This document shows, one piece after another, positions 54,271 to 64,000 of a DNA stretch of 64,000 bases. Position 1 is the first letter of the stretch. Each line of letters begins with the position of its first letter. Source of the DNA: Polychytrium aggregatum (taxonomy: Eukaryota > Chytridiomycota > Chytridiomycetes > Polychytriales); the NCBI RefSeq assembly GCF_025602895.1, contig NW_026516209.1, positions 1,039,757 to 1,103,756 on the forward strand, read 5' to 3'. The position numbers and the translations under genes are program-made. Under the pieces are notes generated by a model. The model worked only from the letters and a program-made list of their open reading frames with translations. It did not search any database and was not told the origin of the DNA.

Positions 54271-55505
54271 CCATCAGAAATCCCAGAAGATAGTCGCTTT
54301 TCTATACCTCGAGAGATCAATACACTCAGCAAGTGAGCCAAACCACAGGTATAGGCAGTCCAGGCGATTGGTATGAGGGAAAGCCAACGATGTAGATCGT
54401 GGCTGCTCGTCGTCTACGGGCTGACTCCTGGCCCGCGTAGACGACGGGAGGTGGCGATGGCTATTTATGCAGAATACGGGTAAAGCCTAGCAACCCAGCA
54501 AGCCTAACAAGCTTAAGCCACCACAATTACACAACGATGAGGCCGATGCCTTTTTGGTCGTTTCGCTCTTTTGTGAGTGTAGCGAGGTTGCTTGGTCTTC
54601 CAAGCTCGTAACACCACGGGTTTCAGTTGGAGCGCGTCATCTCGCGAAGACCACCCCAAGTTGGATAGACGTAATATTGCGAGTGGCCCAAATGACCGCC
54701 ACATGCTTGCGATGGGCTGGTTTGGGGAAGCGTTACAGAATGGTGGAGCCTGTCCGCGATTGGCGGCCATTTTGCTCAGCAATCGGGTGACCATGTGGTC
54801 CGTGGTAGGTTTCATGTTCGTATGACACACGTGCACGCCAGTCAACCAATTAAATCTATTTACGCCTGCGCCCACACCGTGCGCTTTTGCGGTAAGCATA
54901 CACCAGGACAACGGCGCTATTGAAACAAAAACAAAAACAAAACAAACAAACAAAAAAACTCCCCAGGATAGCGATGGTAAACTTGACCTCTGATTGGCGT
55001 GCAGCGTACACAAGTAATGCAGGATAATCCGGAATTGGAAATACCCAGGCAGGTCATCTGCTCGAGAGGAGCACAGCAAGCACAAAATCCGATTGGTCCT
55101 CCAATCTGTGGCCTGAAACCAAGGTGTCCCCTCGTGACAATTTGCCGTGTGGCTTGGACTGACCGGGAGCCGTCCGATTCTTTATCCTCCCCCCCCCCAA
55201 AAGAAAATGTTGCTCAAAACGAGGTCAAGTCCCCCGCCACATCGGTTGATCGGTCAAAATCTCTACACTGAGTCACTCTCTTTCCGTCTCTCTTTTCGTC
55301 TCTCTTTCGCCTCTCTTTTCGTCTCGCTCTCTGTCTTCGTCTCTTTGCCCTCATACGCCCTCTCTCTCTCGTGCTCTTGCTTCCCTCGTTAGGATTCCTC
55401 CTGATTTTGTTACCCACACACCAGACCCTGTCCGCTTTGGTCTTAGGACTCTCCCCCCCCCCAGTTTCAATCCCAAATAATTTACCACTGTATCATTATC
55501 AAAAC
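54271..55505. promoter_or_regulatory. Divergent upstream region of GTPase and kinase, right arm
   Basis: Mirror of 48,537-49,770, with the same TATA-like element, hairpin (54,408-54,446) and pyrimidine-rich stretch. A C run before the kinase is 10 bases here and 9 in the left arm, which shifts the frame upstream of the kinase start between the two copies. Confidence 0.55.
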
Positions 55506-58433
55506 TTGAGACCATCGATGTTGGAGATAACTGCTGTCGTGGCTGGTATAGCTGTCCTTCTTCGGAACTGCTGTAGCGATCTTTTTCGTGAGACGTTACA
55601 ATCAGCTCGAGTGCTTTTCTCGATCATCCAACAAGATGAAGAAAATCAAAGGTCTTGGACAGTCTTCGTGAACCATTCGTATGAAATACTTCAGACCCTT
55701 TCTCAGTTTCAGTCCGACCTACTTGTTTTCGATAACCAAGTCAGTTGTTTTGAAAATTTTCATTGTCAAGTACGTCGGTACTATATTGATGAAGTCGGTA
55801 ATTGGCTCAAGGTCGAAAAAACGCTCAAGGCTCAGCTTGTACGCAAGAGAATCATCAAATTTATCCAAGAGCTTGATGCACTAAGGCAAAGTGCTGCATC
55901 AGCACTCGCACACGCCACCGACACTAGTATGGTTGATCAGACGGACTTGAGACAGGCAATTCAAGAAGATGAGGCACAACATCACCGCTTTATCACCAAC
56001 ATAGCCAGTTTACTCGATCAAAATGACCAAGCAGCTCTTACCAAGATCGGAATCTCGCTCGAAAATCAGAAACAGTGGCAAGTTCGGCGGGTTACGCACA
56101 GCCTCCATGCCTTAATAGAGGATGGTGAGGTCGCCAAAGGAATTATTCAATCGGTGGTGGTACCACTCCTCCATATGCTACAAAGCGAATCTCGAGTGGC
56201 TCGTTCAGTTGTCAAAGAGACCTGGCGTATAGCTCCAAACTCAATAACCAATCGCTCGGACGAACCAATTGCTCAGGGAGGGTTTGGGGAGGTTTACACT
56301 GCCACCTATTTCGGCTCGGACGTTGCTATCAAACAGCTCTTGGCCAAATATGGCGAAGAAGAAATCAAAGAGTTCCGCCGAGAGATTGAAATATGGTACA
56401 AACTGAATCACTCCAATATCTTACCGCTTCATGGAGCCTGCGATCTTGTCGAGAAACCATTTATGGTATCACCTTTTATGAAGAATGGTACGCTACGGTC
56501 ATTTGTCTCTGATCCTGCGTGTCGACGGTCCATCTCAGACAAGTTGCGGCTCATGTATCAAGTCGCCTCAGGAATGGCATATCTCCACAGCAACGGTATA
56601 ATCCATGCCGACCTTAAAAGCGACAACGTCTTTATCGATTCGGGAAACAATGCCGTCATTGCCGACTTTGGTCTAGCAAAAACTAAACGCACATCGATCA
56701 GATCTCAAAGATCGCGCACAAATAACTCGATTTGCGGGACCGTCATATATATGGCTCCTGAAATGTTGGACGATGAAGAGCCAACTGGTTCTTCGAGAGA
56801 GACAGATGTCTACGCATTTGGAGTCACGTTTTTTGAAATCCTCAAGGATGGTAGAGACACATGGGTAACAAAAGACGGCGGCCCTATGCATCAAATGACA
56901 GTCGTTAGACAAGTTTGCAAAGGAAAGAGGCCAAAGAGATTCGATGGTATTCCCGACCAAATATGGAGCCTCGTTGAGTCGTGTTGGCATCAGGATCCCT
57001 ATCATAGACCAAGTTTTGTGGATATTTTGAGCCAACTGAGCGCGTACAAGTCACCAAACAAATTTGGTCACGATCAAATCTTAGCGTTTACCAATATGAT
57101 ATCAACCACACCCTCCCAACACGCCGAAACAGTACAGACCGAAGGTATTTTGTTGATACCTCAGTTGCCTTCACGTCAACTTCACTCAAGCCTCGACTCG
57201 ACTCAATCGATCCATTCAAACCGACTAATCTCATCGATTCGACACTATGAAATAAGAGAAAGCATTGGAAACAGCTCGACTTTATTGAGCATAAACCCTG
57301 CAGACACATTTGATCAAGCACTTCCGGGGATAACGGCAACTCCCCATCAAGCAGTTCATACATCTGATAGTTTGTGGCTGAACACCAGCGACTGGAGGCC
57401 AGAACCCCACAATAATAATCCAACAGACTGCGATCGCAACAAGAAACCAACCTGGGATTTGAATCCATTACCTCGACTTTCAAGGGCACAAGCCAATGAA
57501 CAAAGCCCCGAACTATACTTTCAAATTGGGTGGGCTTATCTCCTCGGGATCAACGGGGCTCAGAGCGACAACGACGCTGTTTTTTACTTGCAAGAGGTCG
57601 TAAATCGGTCGGATGACCCTATACTGAAGCCGATAGCCACCTTCGTGATTGGCTACTGCAGCTACATCGGACGAGGGATAAGACAAGACAAACTGAAAGG
57701 GGTGAATATGATGCGAAGCAGTCGGACACAGGAATTTGATCTTGGAGAGTGTATACTGGACTCGGAAACCATCGTTTCCTCAAATTCAGCCGGTGCCCGC
57801 AAATTTTTTGATCTCTGTGTCGATGGATCAGAAACGGACTGGCTCTGCAGACATATGACGGCCATATGCTACGTTTGCGGGTACGGGACTCCGAAGAACT
57901 ATAGCAAAGCCATTGATATGCTCAAAGAGCTCGCAAATCAAGGTGTCTCTGGTAGCCAACTTTGGCTCGGTCGCTCCTTCAGCAGAGGTTGGGGTGTGAA
58001 TGTCGATCATACCCAAGCTTTCTGGTGGTACTTGAAAGCTGCCGACCAGGGCGATTCCTATGCGCAGAGCATCGTTGGACGATGCTACTCGAATGGTCGT
58101 GGTGTTGCCCAAAGCTACTCAAAGGCGATTGAATGGTATCGTAAGTCGGCAGACCAGGAGAACCCACATGGCCAAAATGGTCTGGGTTGGATGTACCGGA
58201 ACGGTTACGGCCTCGTTCAGGATCACAGAGCGGCTGTATACTGGTACCAAAAATCGGCCGAACAAGGCGATTCCACCAGTCAAAATAACCTTGGTTGGTG
58301 CTACGAATACGGTTATGGGGTCATGAAAAGCAGCCAAACCGCCGCCTACTGGTATCAAAAGTCAGCCGATCAAGGAAATCGCATTGCACAAAACAATTTA
58401 AATAATATCACTAAGCGTAACCTCGTTCGCTGA
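55506..58433 (+). CDS. TKL-type protein kinase with Sel1 repeats, right copy
   Basis: Mirror copy of the left-arm kinase; the 975-residue protein appears identical, with one synonymous GAG/GAA difference noticed in the Sel1 region. An open frame extends 45 codons upstream to 55,371, but only because a C homopolymer is one base longer than in the left arm, so the start shared by both copies (MRPSMLEITAVV at 55,506) is preferred; Met5 is a further option. Same domain order: helical region 1-245, kinase 250-515, Sel1 repeats from about 690. Stop at 58,431-58,433. Confidence 0.88.
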   Translation: MRPSMLEITAVVAGIAVLLRNCCSDLFRETLQSARVLFSIIQQDEENQRSWTVFVNHSYEILQTLSQFQSDLLVFDNQVSCFENFHCQVRRYYIDEVGNWLKVEKTLKAQLVRKRIIKFIQELDALRQSAASALAHATDTSMVDQTDLRQAIQEDEAQHHRFITNIASLLDQNDQAALTKIGISLENQKQWQVRRVTHSLHALIEDGEVAKGIIQSVVVPLLHMLQSESRVARSVVKETWRIAPNSITNRSDEPIAQGGFGEVYTATYFGSDVAIKQLLAKYGEEEIKEFRREIEIWYKLNHSNILPLHGACDLVEKPFMVSPFMKNGTLRSFVSDPACRRSISDKLRLMYQVASGMAYLHSNGIIHADLKSDNVFIDSGNNAVIADFGLAKTKRTSIRSQRSRTNNSICGTVIYMAPEMLDDEEPTGSSRETDVYAFGVTFFEILKDGRDTWVTKDGGPMHQMTVVRQVCKGKRPKRFDGIPDQIWSLVESCWHQDPYHRPSFVDILSQLSAYKSPNKFGHDQILAFTNMISTTPSQHAETVQTEGILLIPQLPSRQLHSSLDSTQSIHSNRLISSIRHYEIRESIGNSSTLLSINPADTFDQALPGITATPHQAVHTSDSLWLNTSDWRPEPHNNNPTDCDRNKKPTWDLNPLPRLSRAQANEQSPELYFQIGWAYLLGINGAQSDNDAVFYLQEVVNRSDDPILKPIATFVIGYCSYIGRGIRQDKLKGVNMMRSSRTQEFDLGECILDSETIVSSNSAGARKFFDLCVDGSETDWLCRHMTAICYVCGYGTPKNYSKAIDMLKELANQGVSGSQLWLGRSFSRGWGVNVDHTQAFWWYLKAADQGDSYAQSIVGRCYSNGRGVAQSYSKAIEWYRKSADQENPHGQNGLGWMYRNGYGLVQDHRAAVYWYQKSAEQGDSTSQNNLGWCYEYGYGVMKSSQTAAYWYQKSADQGNRIAQNNLNNITKRNLVR

Positions 58434-58711
58434 TCTGTCTACACAATGCCTGTAAGTTGTGAAAAGACATGTATTAAATCGAACAGCGACTATGGCAGCC
58501 TCATACTGTTTATCAAACAGAAATGGAGCTGAGTCAAAATTTAAGAATCTGGTGGAAAACCTGCTTATTAAATAAAAAATTTCTTTCAAATATACCAACA
58601 GCCCGTGGTCGATAGTATACTTACACATTTGATGGAAGCTGAACCAACAGAGAATCCGAGGCCAAGGGACGATACTAACTAAACACAGTACAAGACTGCC
58701 TCACATCCTCA

Positions 58712-58757
<46 letters not shown>

Positions 58758-59724
58758 CAACATCACGAAGAACCGTATCCATAGATATCCTGAAGAATGA
58801 AAGTCAGCTCGATGATAAAAACTGGCCGAAATCGAATCGAGTAGGGAGCAGCAAAAAGCTTGTATGCGTGGATATAAGTACGTTGGTTGACAAAATACCC
58901 GTGAAAAAAAGGCTCCCAAAATTAGCGATTTACATATATATATGAGTAGAGTAAGATGCGGGCATTCATGATGCTCTTGGGGCCAGAGCTTCCCGCCAAC
59001 GCTAGTTTAAATAGCTCTGAGCCGAGAGAGAAAGGCTGGCGACTGTGGACTGAGCGGCATGAAGCTATTCAACCGACTCTACCCCGACGCAAGGCCTGAT
59101 GGAGAGGTGGAAGGCCGACGATTGTTTTATCGAATTATATGTCTCTCTGTTATGCCCTTGTATGTAAAATTATGCTACTGCGAGAATTTCCGGGGTTCAA
59201 TAGTGGGGGGATGGGGCTTGGGAGAGACAAGAGAGAGGAAGGGAGGAGTCGAGGCGAGCTTTTGAGATGTCTGCAGTGAACGGAGCGGTTGTTAGTGGTA
59301 CTCTTTCCTGCTGGTAGAGTCGATTGGACTATGACGGCCTTGAGTGAAACAAAATGTATATATATTCACTTGCTACCTATAATGGCCATCCAATTCTTGG
59401 AAGCAAAGCAAAAGAAATATATCGAGTTCATGTCGCTTCAGTCTCCTTCTTTATTTCGAGCATTACCATTATCAGCATGGCCATTACCCTCGTAACCATA
59501 ATCACGATCACAACTACCAGAGGAGTGCTGGCCAGCGTGGGTCCATCCAGTTGTGCTCACCACCGTGTTGGTGTTGCAATTGAGGAGCAAAGACTTGAGG
59601 ATCACTCCCAACAACGACTGTGATCGCAGCAAGCCCTTTTTTCAGGTGTATTCAGTGGATGGAGTGGGTGCAGTCGGCACACCACAAGTCAGAATCGTGG
59701 CGGCAGTGACAGTTTATTAATTTT
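58434..59724. other. Kinase 3' flank, right arm
   Basis: Mirror of the left-arm flank with attaaataaaa (about 58,566), poly(A) 39 and no recognised gene. Confidence 0.6.
58715..58753. repeat. Poly(A) 39, right arm
   Basis: Uninterrupted run of 39 A downstream of the right-arm kinase gene. It differs from the left-arm tract by one base. Confidence 0.95.
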
Positions 59725-60240
59725 TCAAAATGAAAGCCATCGGCACCTGGTCGGCACCAGCAGTTCGATATCTCAGGAATAGTTGAAAGCAGAGCAAACG
59801 AAAGCTGGCAGGCCTATTTCTTTCCCTCTCTCGCTGGACTTTCATCGTCTTGCGGGGAGGTTTGGCCCGGCCTTGGCGGTGACGATTGATCTGAAGACCC
59901 ACCTGAGTTGCTTTGGAATGACCAGCGCACTTTTGTTTTGTGCGCCTGCCCCCATTATCACTGATGATCAACAAAACGGCAAAGAGCCGACCGCAGCCTG
60001 CTCGCCTCCGACGACCATGTCGAGCCTGTGGGCTGCGAAGAAATACAAACTGGAAATGGCTACACTGCATGGCAGTCCTGGTGTAATCGTTGTCACGATG
60101 CGGCCGAGGTCAGTTCCTGCGTCTTCGGGGTGGATCTGCATCTTGATGGTTGACTCCGGGGTTTCACGGTGGTCGTTCCTGAACAGCTCCTCCATCGAGT
60201 GATCAGCGTGCCCGCTTTCAGCAGCACCGACTGTGTCTAG

Positions 60241-61561
60241 TAGGTGTCCTGGTAGAACTGGGGGCCAAGAGATGTATTCATCAGACCGGTCGGGTGTGAG
60301 AGTTTCTTAGCACCAGGAAGACCTTCTTGTGGCTGTGGTCTAGGTGGCCCTCCCGCATCTGTTCTGTCGAGCGCCTCGGCTTGTTTGGCATCGATCAGAT
60401 CGAGGGACAGGGCATACTCCATCGTCTGTCGGACAAAGGTCTTGTAGACCGCACCAGCAATCTGGCAGCCATGTTGCCGAGGGTGTATCCCTACTTTGCG
60501 ATCTGCTGGGTCACTACTTGGGCCTTCGCCGTCATCCTCTGGATCTGTCGGTCCATCTGGAAGCCGTCAACGCCAAAGGTGGCTCCGAGGTACTTGAACT
60601 CCTTTGCCATGGGCAGCGGCTGACCGTAGAGTCGGAGGCCGGTGGCTCGTTCTGGGTTGCCCTCGGAGAGGATCACCTCGCATTTGGGCGGCGAGAACTT
60701 GTATCTGTTGTCGACACTGTGCTGTTCGCAGAAATCAAGCAATCTCTGTGCTTGTCTGGGTCTGCAGATCAGTGCACCGTCGTCGGCGAACCATAGCGAG
60801 TTGGCCTGGATGGTGGTGCCGCAGGTGGTCGTCAGGGTCGTTCCTCCCTCCCTCCTCAAGAGTTTCGGGAGGTCGTCGATGAAGGCGCTGAAGAGCAGGG
60901 CGCTCAGGGCCAATCCTTGGATCAGTCCCTTCTGCAGCCACACGGGGTTGGAGCGGCGGCTTTGCTGGCCGCCTGGATGTGCACCCGGCCGAACATGACC
61001 TTCAGGAACTCGATCAAAGTTGTGTCTTCCATGCGGCCCTCTGTCTTGGCCCACATCTTCTCTCGCCATACGTTGTCGCATGCAGCCTTGATGTCCAGGA
61101 AGACGAGGGCATATTCTTCTCCGGCCGTTTTGCGATCCTCGATCAGACAGTCCAGTGCGTATATCTGGTCAAGAGTTCCGCGTTTGGATCGGAAACCGCC
61201 TTGTGCGATGTCCATCGGTCGGAAGGCATCTGTCAGGTATGGCGGCAGTACCCACTCGAGGACTTTGCGACACACCTGCGTGAGGCCTATCGGCCGGTAC
61301 ATCGCTGGGTTCAGCTGCGATCCCTTGTTCTTGTATACCGGATGGATCAGGACGGTGCTTCATTCGGTGGGGATGATCGAAGCCTTGACTGCGGCTCGGC
61401 TGATGTCGCAGAGCCACTCCGCGACTACAGTCGCTACTGGGTGGAGTATCTCGCTCTTGATCCAGGTCAATGGGTTGGTGTTCCTGAGGTTCGACGTTGA
61501 TCCGTTCCCAGGAGATCGGCTTTCCCCTGAGGCTTCTCCAACGAGTCTGTCGAACTCTGCC
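60241..61561 (-). pseudogene. Decayed LINE reverse transcriptase, right-arm copy
   Basis: Mirror image of the left-arm element with the same frameshift after GCRRD and the same internal stops, so decay came before the arms were last made identical. The FADD box lies at about 60,765-60,790. Confidence 0.85.
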
Positions 61562-63269
61562 CGAATGGTCCAGATGAGGGTGCCCAGAGTATACCAGCCA
61601 GAGTTCGACAGACTCGTCGGAGAAGCCGCCAGGGGAAAGCCGATCTCCTGGGAACTGATCAACGTCGAACCCCAGGAATACCAACCCATTGACCTGGATG
61701 CCGCAGCGGAGCGAGTACCGGGGGCCAGCCGTCAAGCAAACCCCAGTGAACTGGAGGAGTCTGTGCCAGACTCCCAACCAGAGCACGAAGGAGTGGCAGG
61801 GGACCCCGTCCTCAGAGGAATCATCGTCGGTTCCCAATCGTTCCGACGCAGCAGAAGGAGTGAGTAAGCCGGTCACACTCACAGTAGCATCCTTCGGCAT
61901 CGAGGAAGAGCAAGCGTGCGGTTGTAGGGGCTTGAGAGTCCACAGCGGATACATAGGAAGGATGGATCTCAGGGCCGTGATGAAACGAGTGTTGAGGACG
62001 ATCTTAGCAGAAGGCAGGTAGTTGTGGGCTAGCGGGCGTGGATTGGCAAAGGACGGAGAGCATTCATGGTTTGGCGGTCTATAGGAGGGACGAGCGGATT
62101 GATGCGACAACAGATCGGGATGAGCTGACTGCGGTCCCAGAAAAAGATTGTCATAGGGAACGCCCCGACTATGAGGGAACTTGCGGAGGCTGGTGATGGG
62201 AGTTGTGGTGCTGGGAGTGCGGGTTGTAGAATTGGTGCCGCAGGACACCAGGCCCGAAGCGAGAAGGATCCTCGCCGTTCATGGTTTCAGGAGATCAGAG
62301 GCAAGTCCAGCGAACTCGAAAATCGGACTGCATTCGAAAAACGAGGAAGCGAGAGAACCGAGGAGCGAGTCACGAGCGAGGAGCAAGCGAGAGACTCTCG
62401 GGGAGATGGGTGGGAGCGAGACCACCGAGCAGAGATCAAAGACCCAGAGATCAAAGACTGATAGAAGGAAACTGCCGAGTAGTGCATGACATCTCGGTCG
62501 CTCTGGACGCAATCAGCCGAGAAATCGAAGTGCCCAGGGAGTTCAGGGACCTCGGAGTCATTTTCGGCATCAACGGCTTCAGGATGGGCCGCCAGATCCA
62601 TAGTGTCGCCCGAAAGGCTTGAAGTGCTACGGACGAGCCTGTGAAGCATGGACGAAGCCCGGGCCGCCTCTCAGCCAAGACGGTGACAACGATTACACAC
62701 CAGGACTGCCATGCAGTGTAGCCATTTCCAGTTTGTATTTCTTCGCAGCCCACAGGCTCGACATGGTCGTCGGAGGCGAGCAGGCTGCGGTCGGCTCTTT
62801 GCCGTTTTGTTGATCATCAGTGATAATGGGGGCAGGCGCACAAAACAAAAGTGCGCTGGTCATTCCAAAGCAACTCAGGTGGGTCTTCAGATCAATCGTC
62901 ACCGCCAAGGCGGGCCAAACCTCCCGCAAGACGATGAAGTCCAGCGAGAGAGGGAAAGAAATAGGCCTGCCAGCTTTCGTTTGCTCTGCTTTCAACTATT
63001 CCTGAGATATCGAACTGCTGGTGCCGACCAGTGCCGGTGGCTTTCAATTCGAAATAAAAGTCATCATCCGAGTGCGGCATCTCCCAAATCCTTCCCGGCC
63101 CTCGCTGGCTTGTGTCCAGAGGGGCAGAGCCGCTTTCGATCAACTCCGATGATCGAGTTGTTCGAATCGACCGCGTGTGGCGAGTTGGCCTGGTTAAAAC
63201 CCAAAGTCGGAACTGGGCCGGCCGCGAAAGGCTGTCCTCGATCGGCCGTCGTCCGCTGCTCTTGACACC

Positions 63270-64000
63270 ATGAGCACACAGACAGTCGAGTTCCCAGGAG
63301 CACCGTCGCTGCCGAACGCCGTCCGCTGGTCGAGCGACAACCAGATCCTTGTGGTTCTCCCTGATATCATCCATGTTGTCGTAGGTGTCCCTTCCTCTGA
63401 GGCTGTCCCAGTCCATCCGGCCAGCAGTCCGATTGTCATCTGGGAGGAATACAAGCAAATCATTTCCACACACCAAGGATCATCACGATCCAGACGATCC
63501 AGACGATCCAGCATGCCCCCATATGCCTGTATCTGTCGCCCCGTTGCATGGGATCGGGCCCGACAGCTTCGTCTGGCCACCCGCTCACCGATATGGCATT
63601 TGCTCCTGAAACAGAAACCGAAATGGAATTTGGCTGGGCAGAGCCTGAGCAGAATGGAGTTTGTTGAGACAGCTGTGTCTCTGTCGCCATCGGTTCCCAT
63701 CTCCCGCACGCCGTCGAGAGGCGAAGGTGAGTTTTGCGAGTTGTTCACCGCAGCTCTGTCCATCGTGCCCCCTGTCGAATCAATCCAACATGTCTTGGCT
63801 CGTATCGAGGCTGGTCCATAGGCCATCGGATCTGGCCACAGCAGATCCTGCGAGGCTATGCAACGAGCCATGGGCCTGTGCATGCCCGAAGACGAGTCCG
63901 AATGCTGATATCCACAGCCGACTTGCCGCAGATATCCGATCGTCCTCAATGCTGGTGGAAGCCTTTCGATCGGCGGACTGGTCTCCATCGGGACTGTCGT
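63270..64000 (+). CDS. WD-repeat protein like TFIIIC90/GTF3C4, 5' part
   Basis: Runs off the window. Exon 1 (63,270-63,380) reads AVRWSSDNQILVVLPDIIHV before a gtaggt donor; a later exon gives HGIGPDSFVWPP; near 63,950 AFRSADWSPSGLS occurs. The pair 'W..DN.I.V' and 'R.ADWSPSG' is typical of the N-terminal WD40 part of the TFIIIC 90-kDa-type subunit, which helps recruit RNA polymerase III. Exon borders between 63,381 and 63,940 are unresolved. The start lies only 78 bp from the palindrome border, so its promoter probably overlaps or abuts the palindrome. Confidence 0.55.

Larger units (their letters stand above)
53535..63192. repeat. Giant palindrome, right arm (9.66 kb)
   Basis: Reverse-complement partner of 40,851-50,506. 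Several one-base deletions in short homopolymers cluster at the outer edge (about 62,905-63,035). The arm ends 78 bp before the start codon of the TFIIIC90-like gene. Confidence 0.95.

Noticed and set aside
55371-55505. 45-codon N-terminal extension of the right-arm kinase
   Set aside because: Open only because a C run is 10 rather than 9 bases; the left arm has the other frame, so this is not a reliable start.
40851-63192. The palindrome as a simple foldback (chimeric read) artefact
   Set aside because: A foldback would have no unique 3-kb spacer and no homologous-but-diverged gene tails at the arm ends; small real differences between arms also exist. Spanning reads are still the deciding test.
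1-64000. tRNA, rRNA, CRISPR, prokaryotic operons, riboswitches
   Set aside because: Nothing convincing was found; gene structure with introns is eukaryotic and repeats present are microsatellites, LINE remnants or inverted duplications.

Overview
The window looks like nuclear DNA of an early-diverging, probably zoosporic (chytrid-type) fungus. Most genes are cut by many short GT-AG introns and conserved coding DNA is GC-rich. The gene content fits: a PacC/Rim101 zinc-finger regulator, both subunits of mitochondrial propionyl-CoA carboxylase, TFIIS, exosome RRP42, a CCDC112-like ciliary coiled-coil protein and class C GPCR-like receptors with a periplasmic-binding-type ectodomain. The lineage is inferred; no rRNA or tRNA gene was recognised.

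Layout. 1-15,171: two convergent paralogous receptor genes (A on +, 5' end outside the window; B on -) flank a CCDC112-like gene. Their outer parts form an interrupted inverted repeat with two nearly identical tracts (835-1,676 / about 12,477-13,318 and 2,826-3,985 / 10,064-11,208) inside otherwise clearly diverged genes. 16,417-25,650: PCCB (-) and PCCA (+), head to head. 27,574-28,993: Rim101/PacC. 30,551-32,634: TFIIS (-). 33,068-34,081: an intronless TIR protein with two PUD-like domains. 34,616-36,432: RRP42. 36,689-38,043: a DUF4272-type protein (-). 38,415-40,375: a type II membrane protein with DUF4097-like repeats (-). 40,851-63,192: a giant palindrome. 63,270-end: first exons of a TFIIIC90-like WD protein.

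The palindrome is the most unusual part. Arms of about 9.66 kb (40,851-50,506 and 53,535-63,192) appear almost identical and surround a 3.03 kb unique spacer. Each arm carries, from outside in, a decayed LINE island that is itself a nested palindrome, an intronless TKL kinase-Sel1 gene with a helical N-terminal region, and a divergently transcribed intronless AIG1-like GTPase gene. The arms end inside the GTPase reading frames. The two GTPases therefore share the same GTP-binding head but have strongly diverged cysteine-rich tails, encoded in the spacer, that keep a common Cys skeleton. The receptor pair at the left end shows the same pattern: convergent paralogs, homogenised outer parts and diverged 3' parts.

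Working together: PCCA/PCCB make one enzyme and probably share regulatory DNA. The TIR-PUD, kinase-Sel1 and GTPase genes are all single-exon in an intron-rich neighbourhood and use domains common in innate immunity, cell death or self/non-self recognition. I infer that the palindrome holds a duplicated recognition/signalling cassette, kept uniform in its shared modules and free to vary in the GTPase tails. That function is a hypothesis; the layout and sequence identity are read directly.
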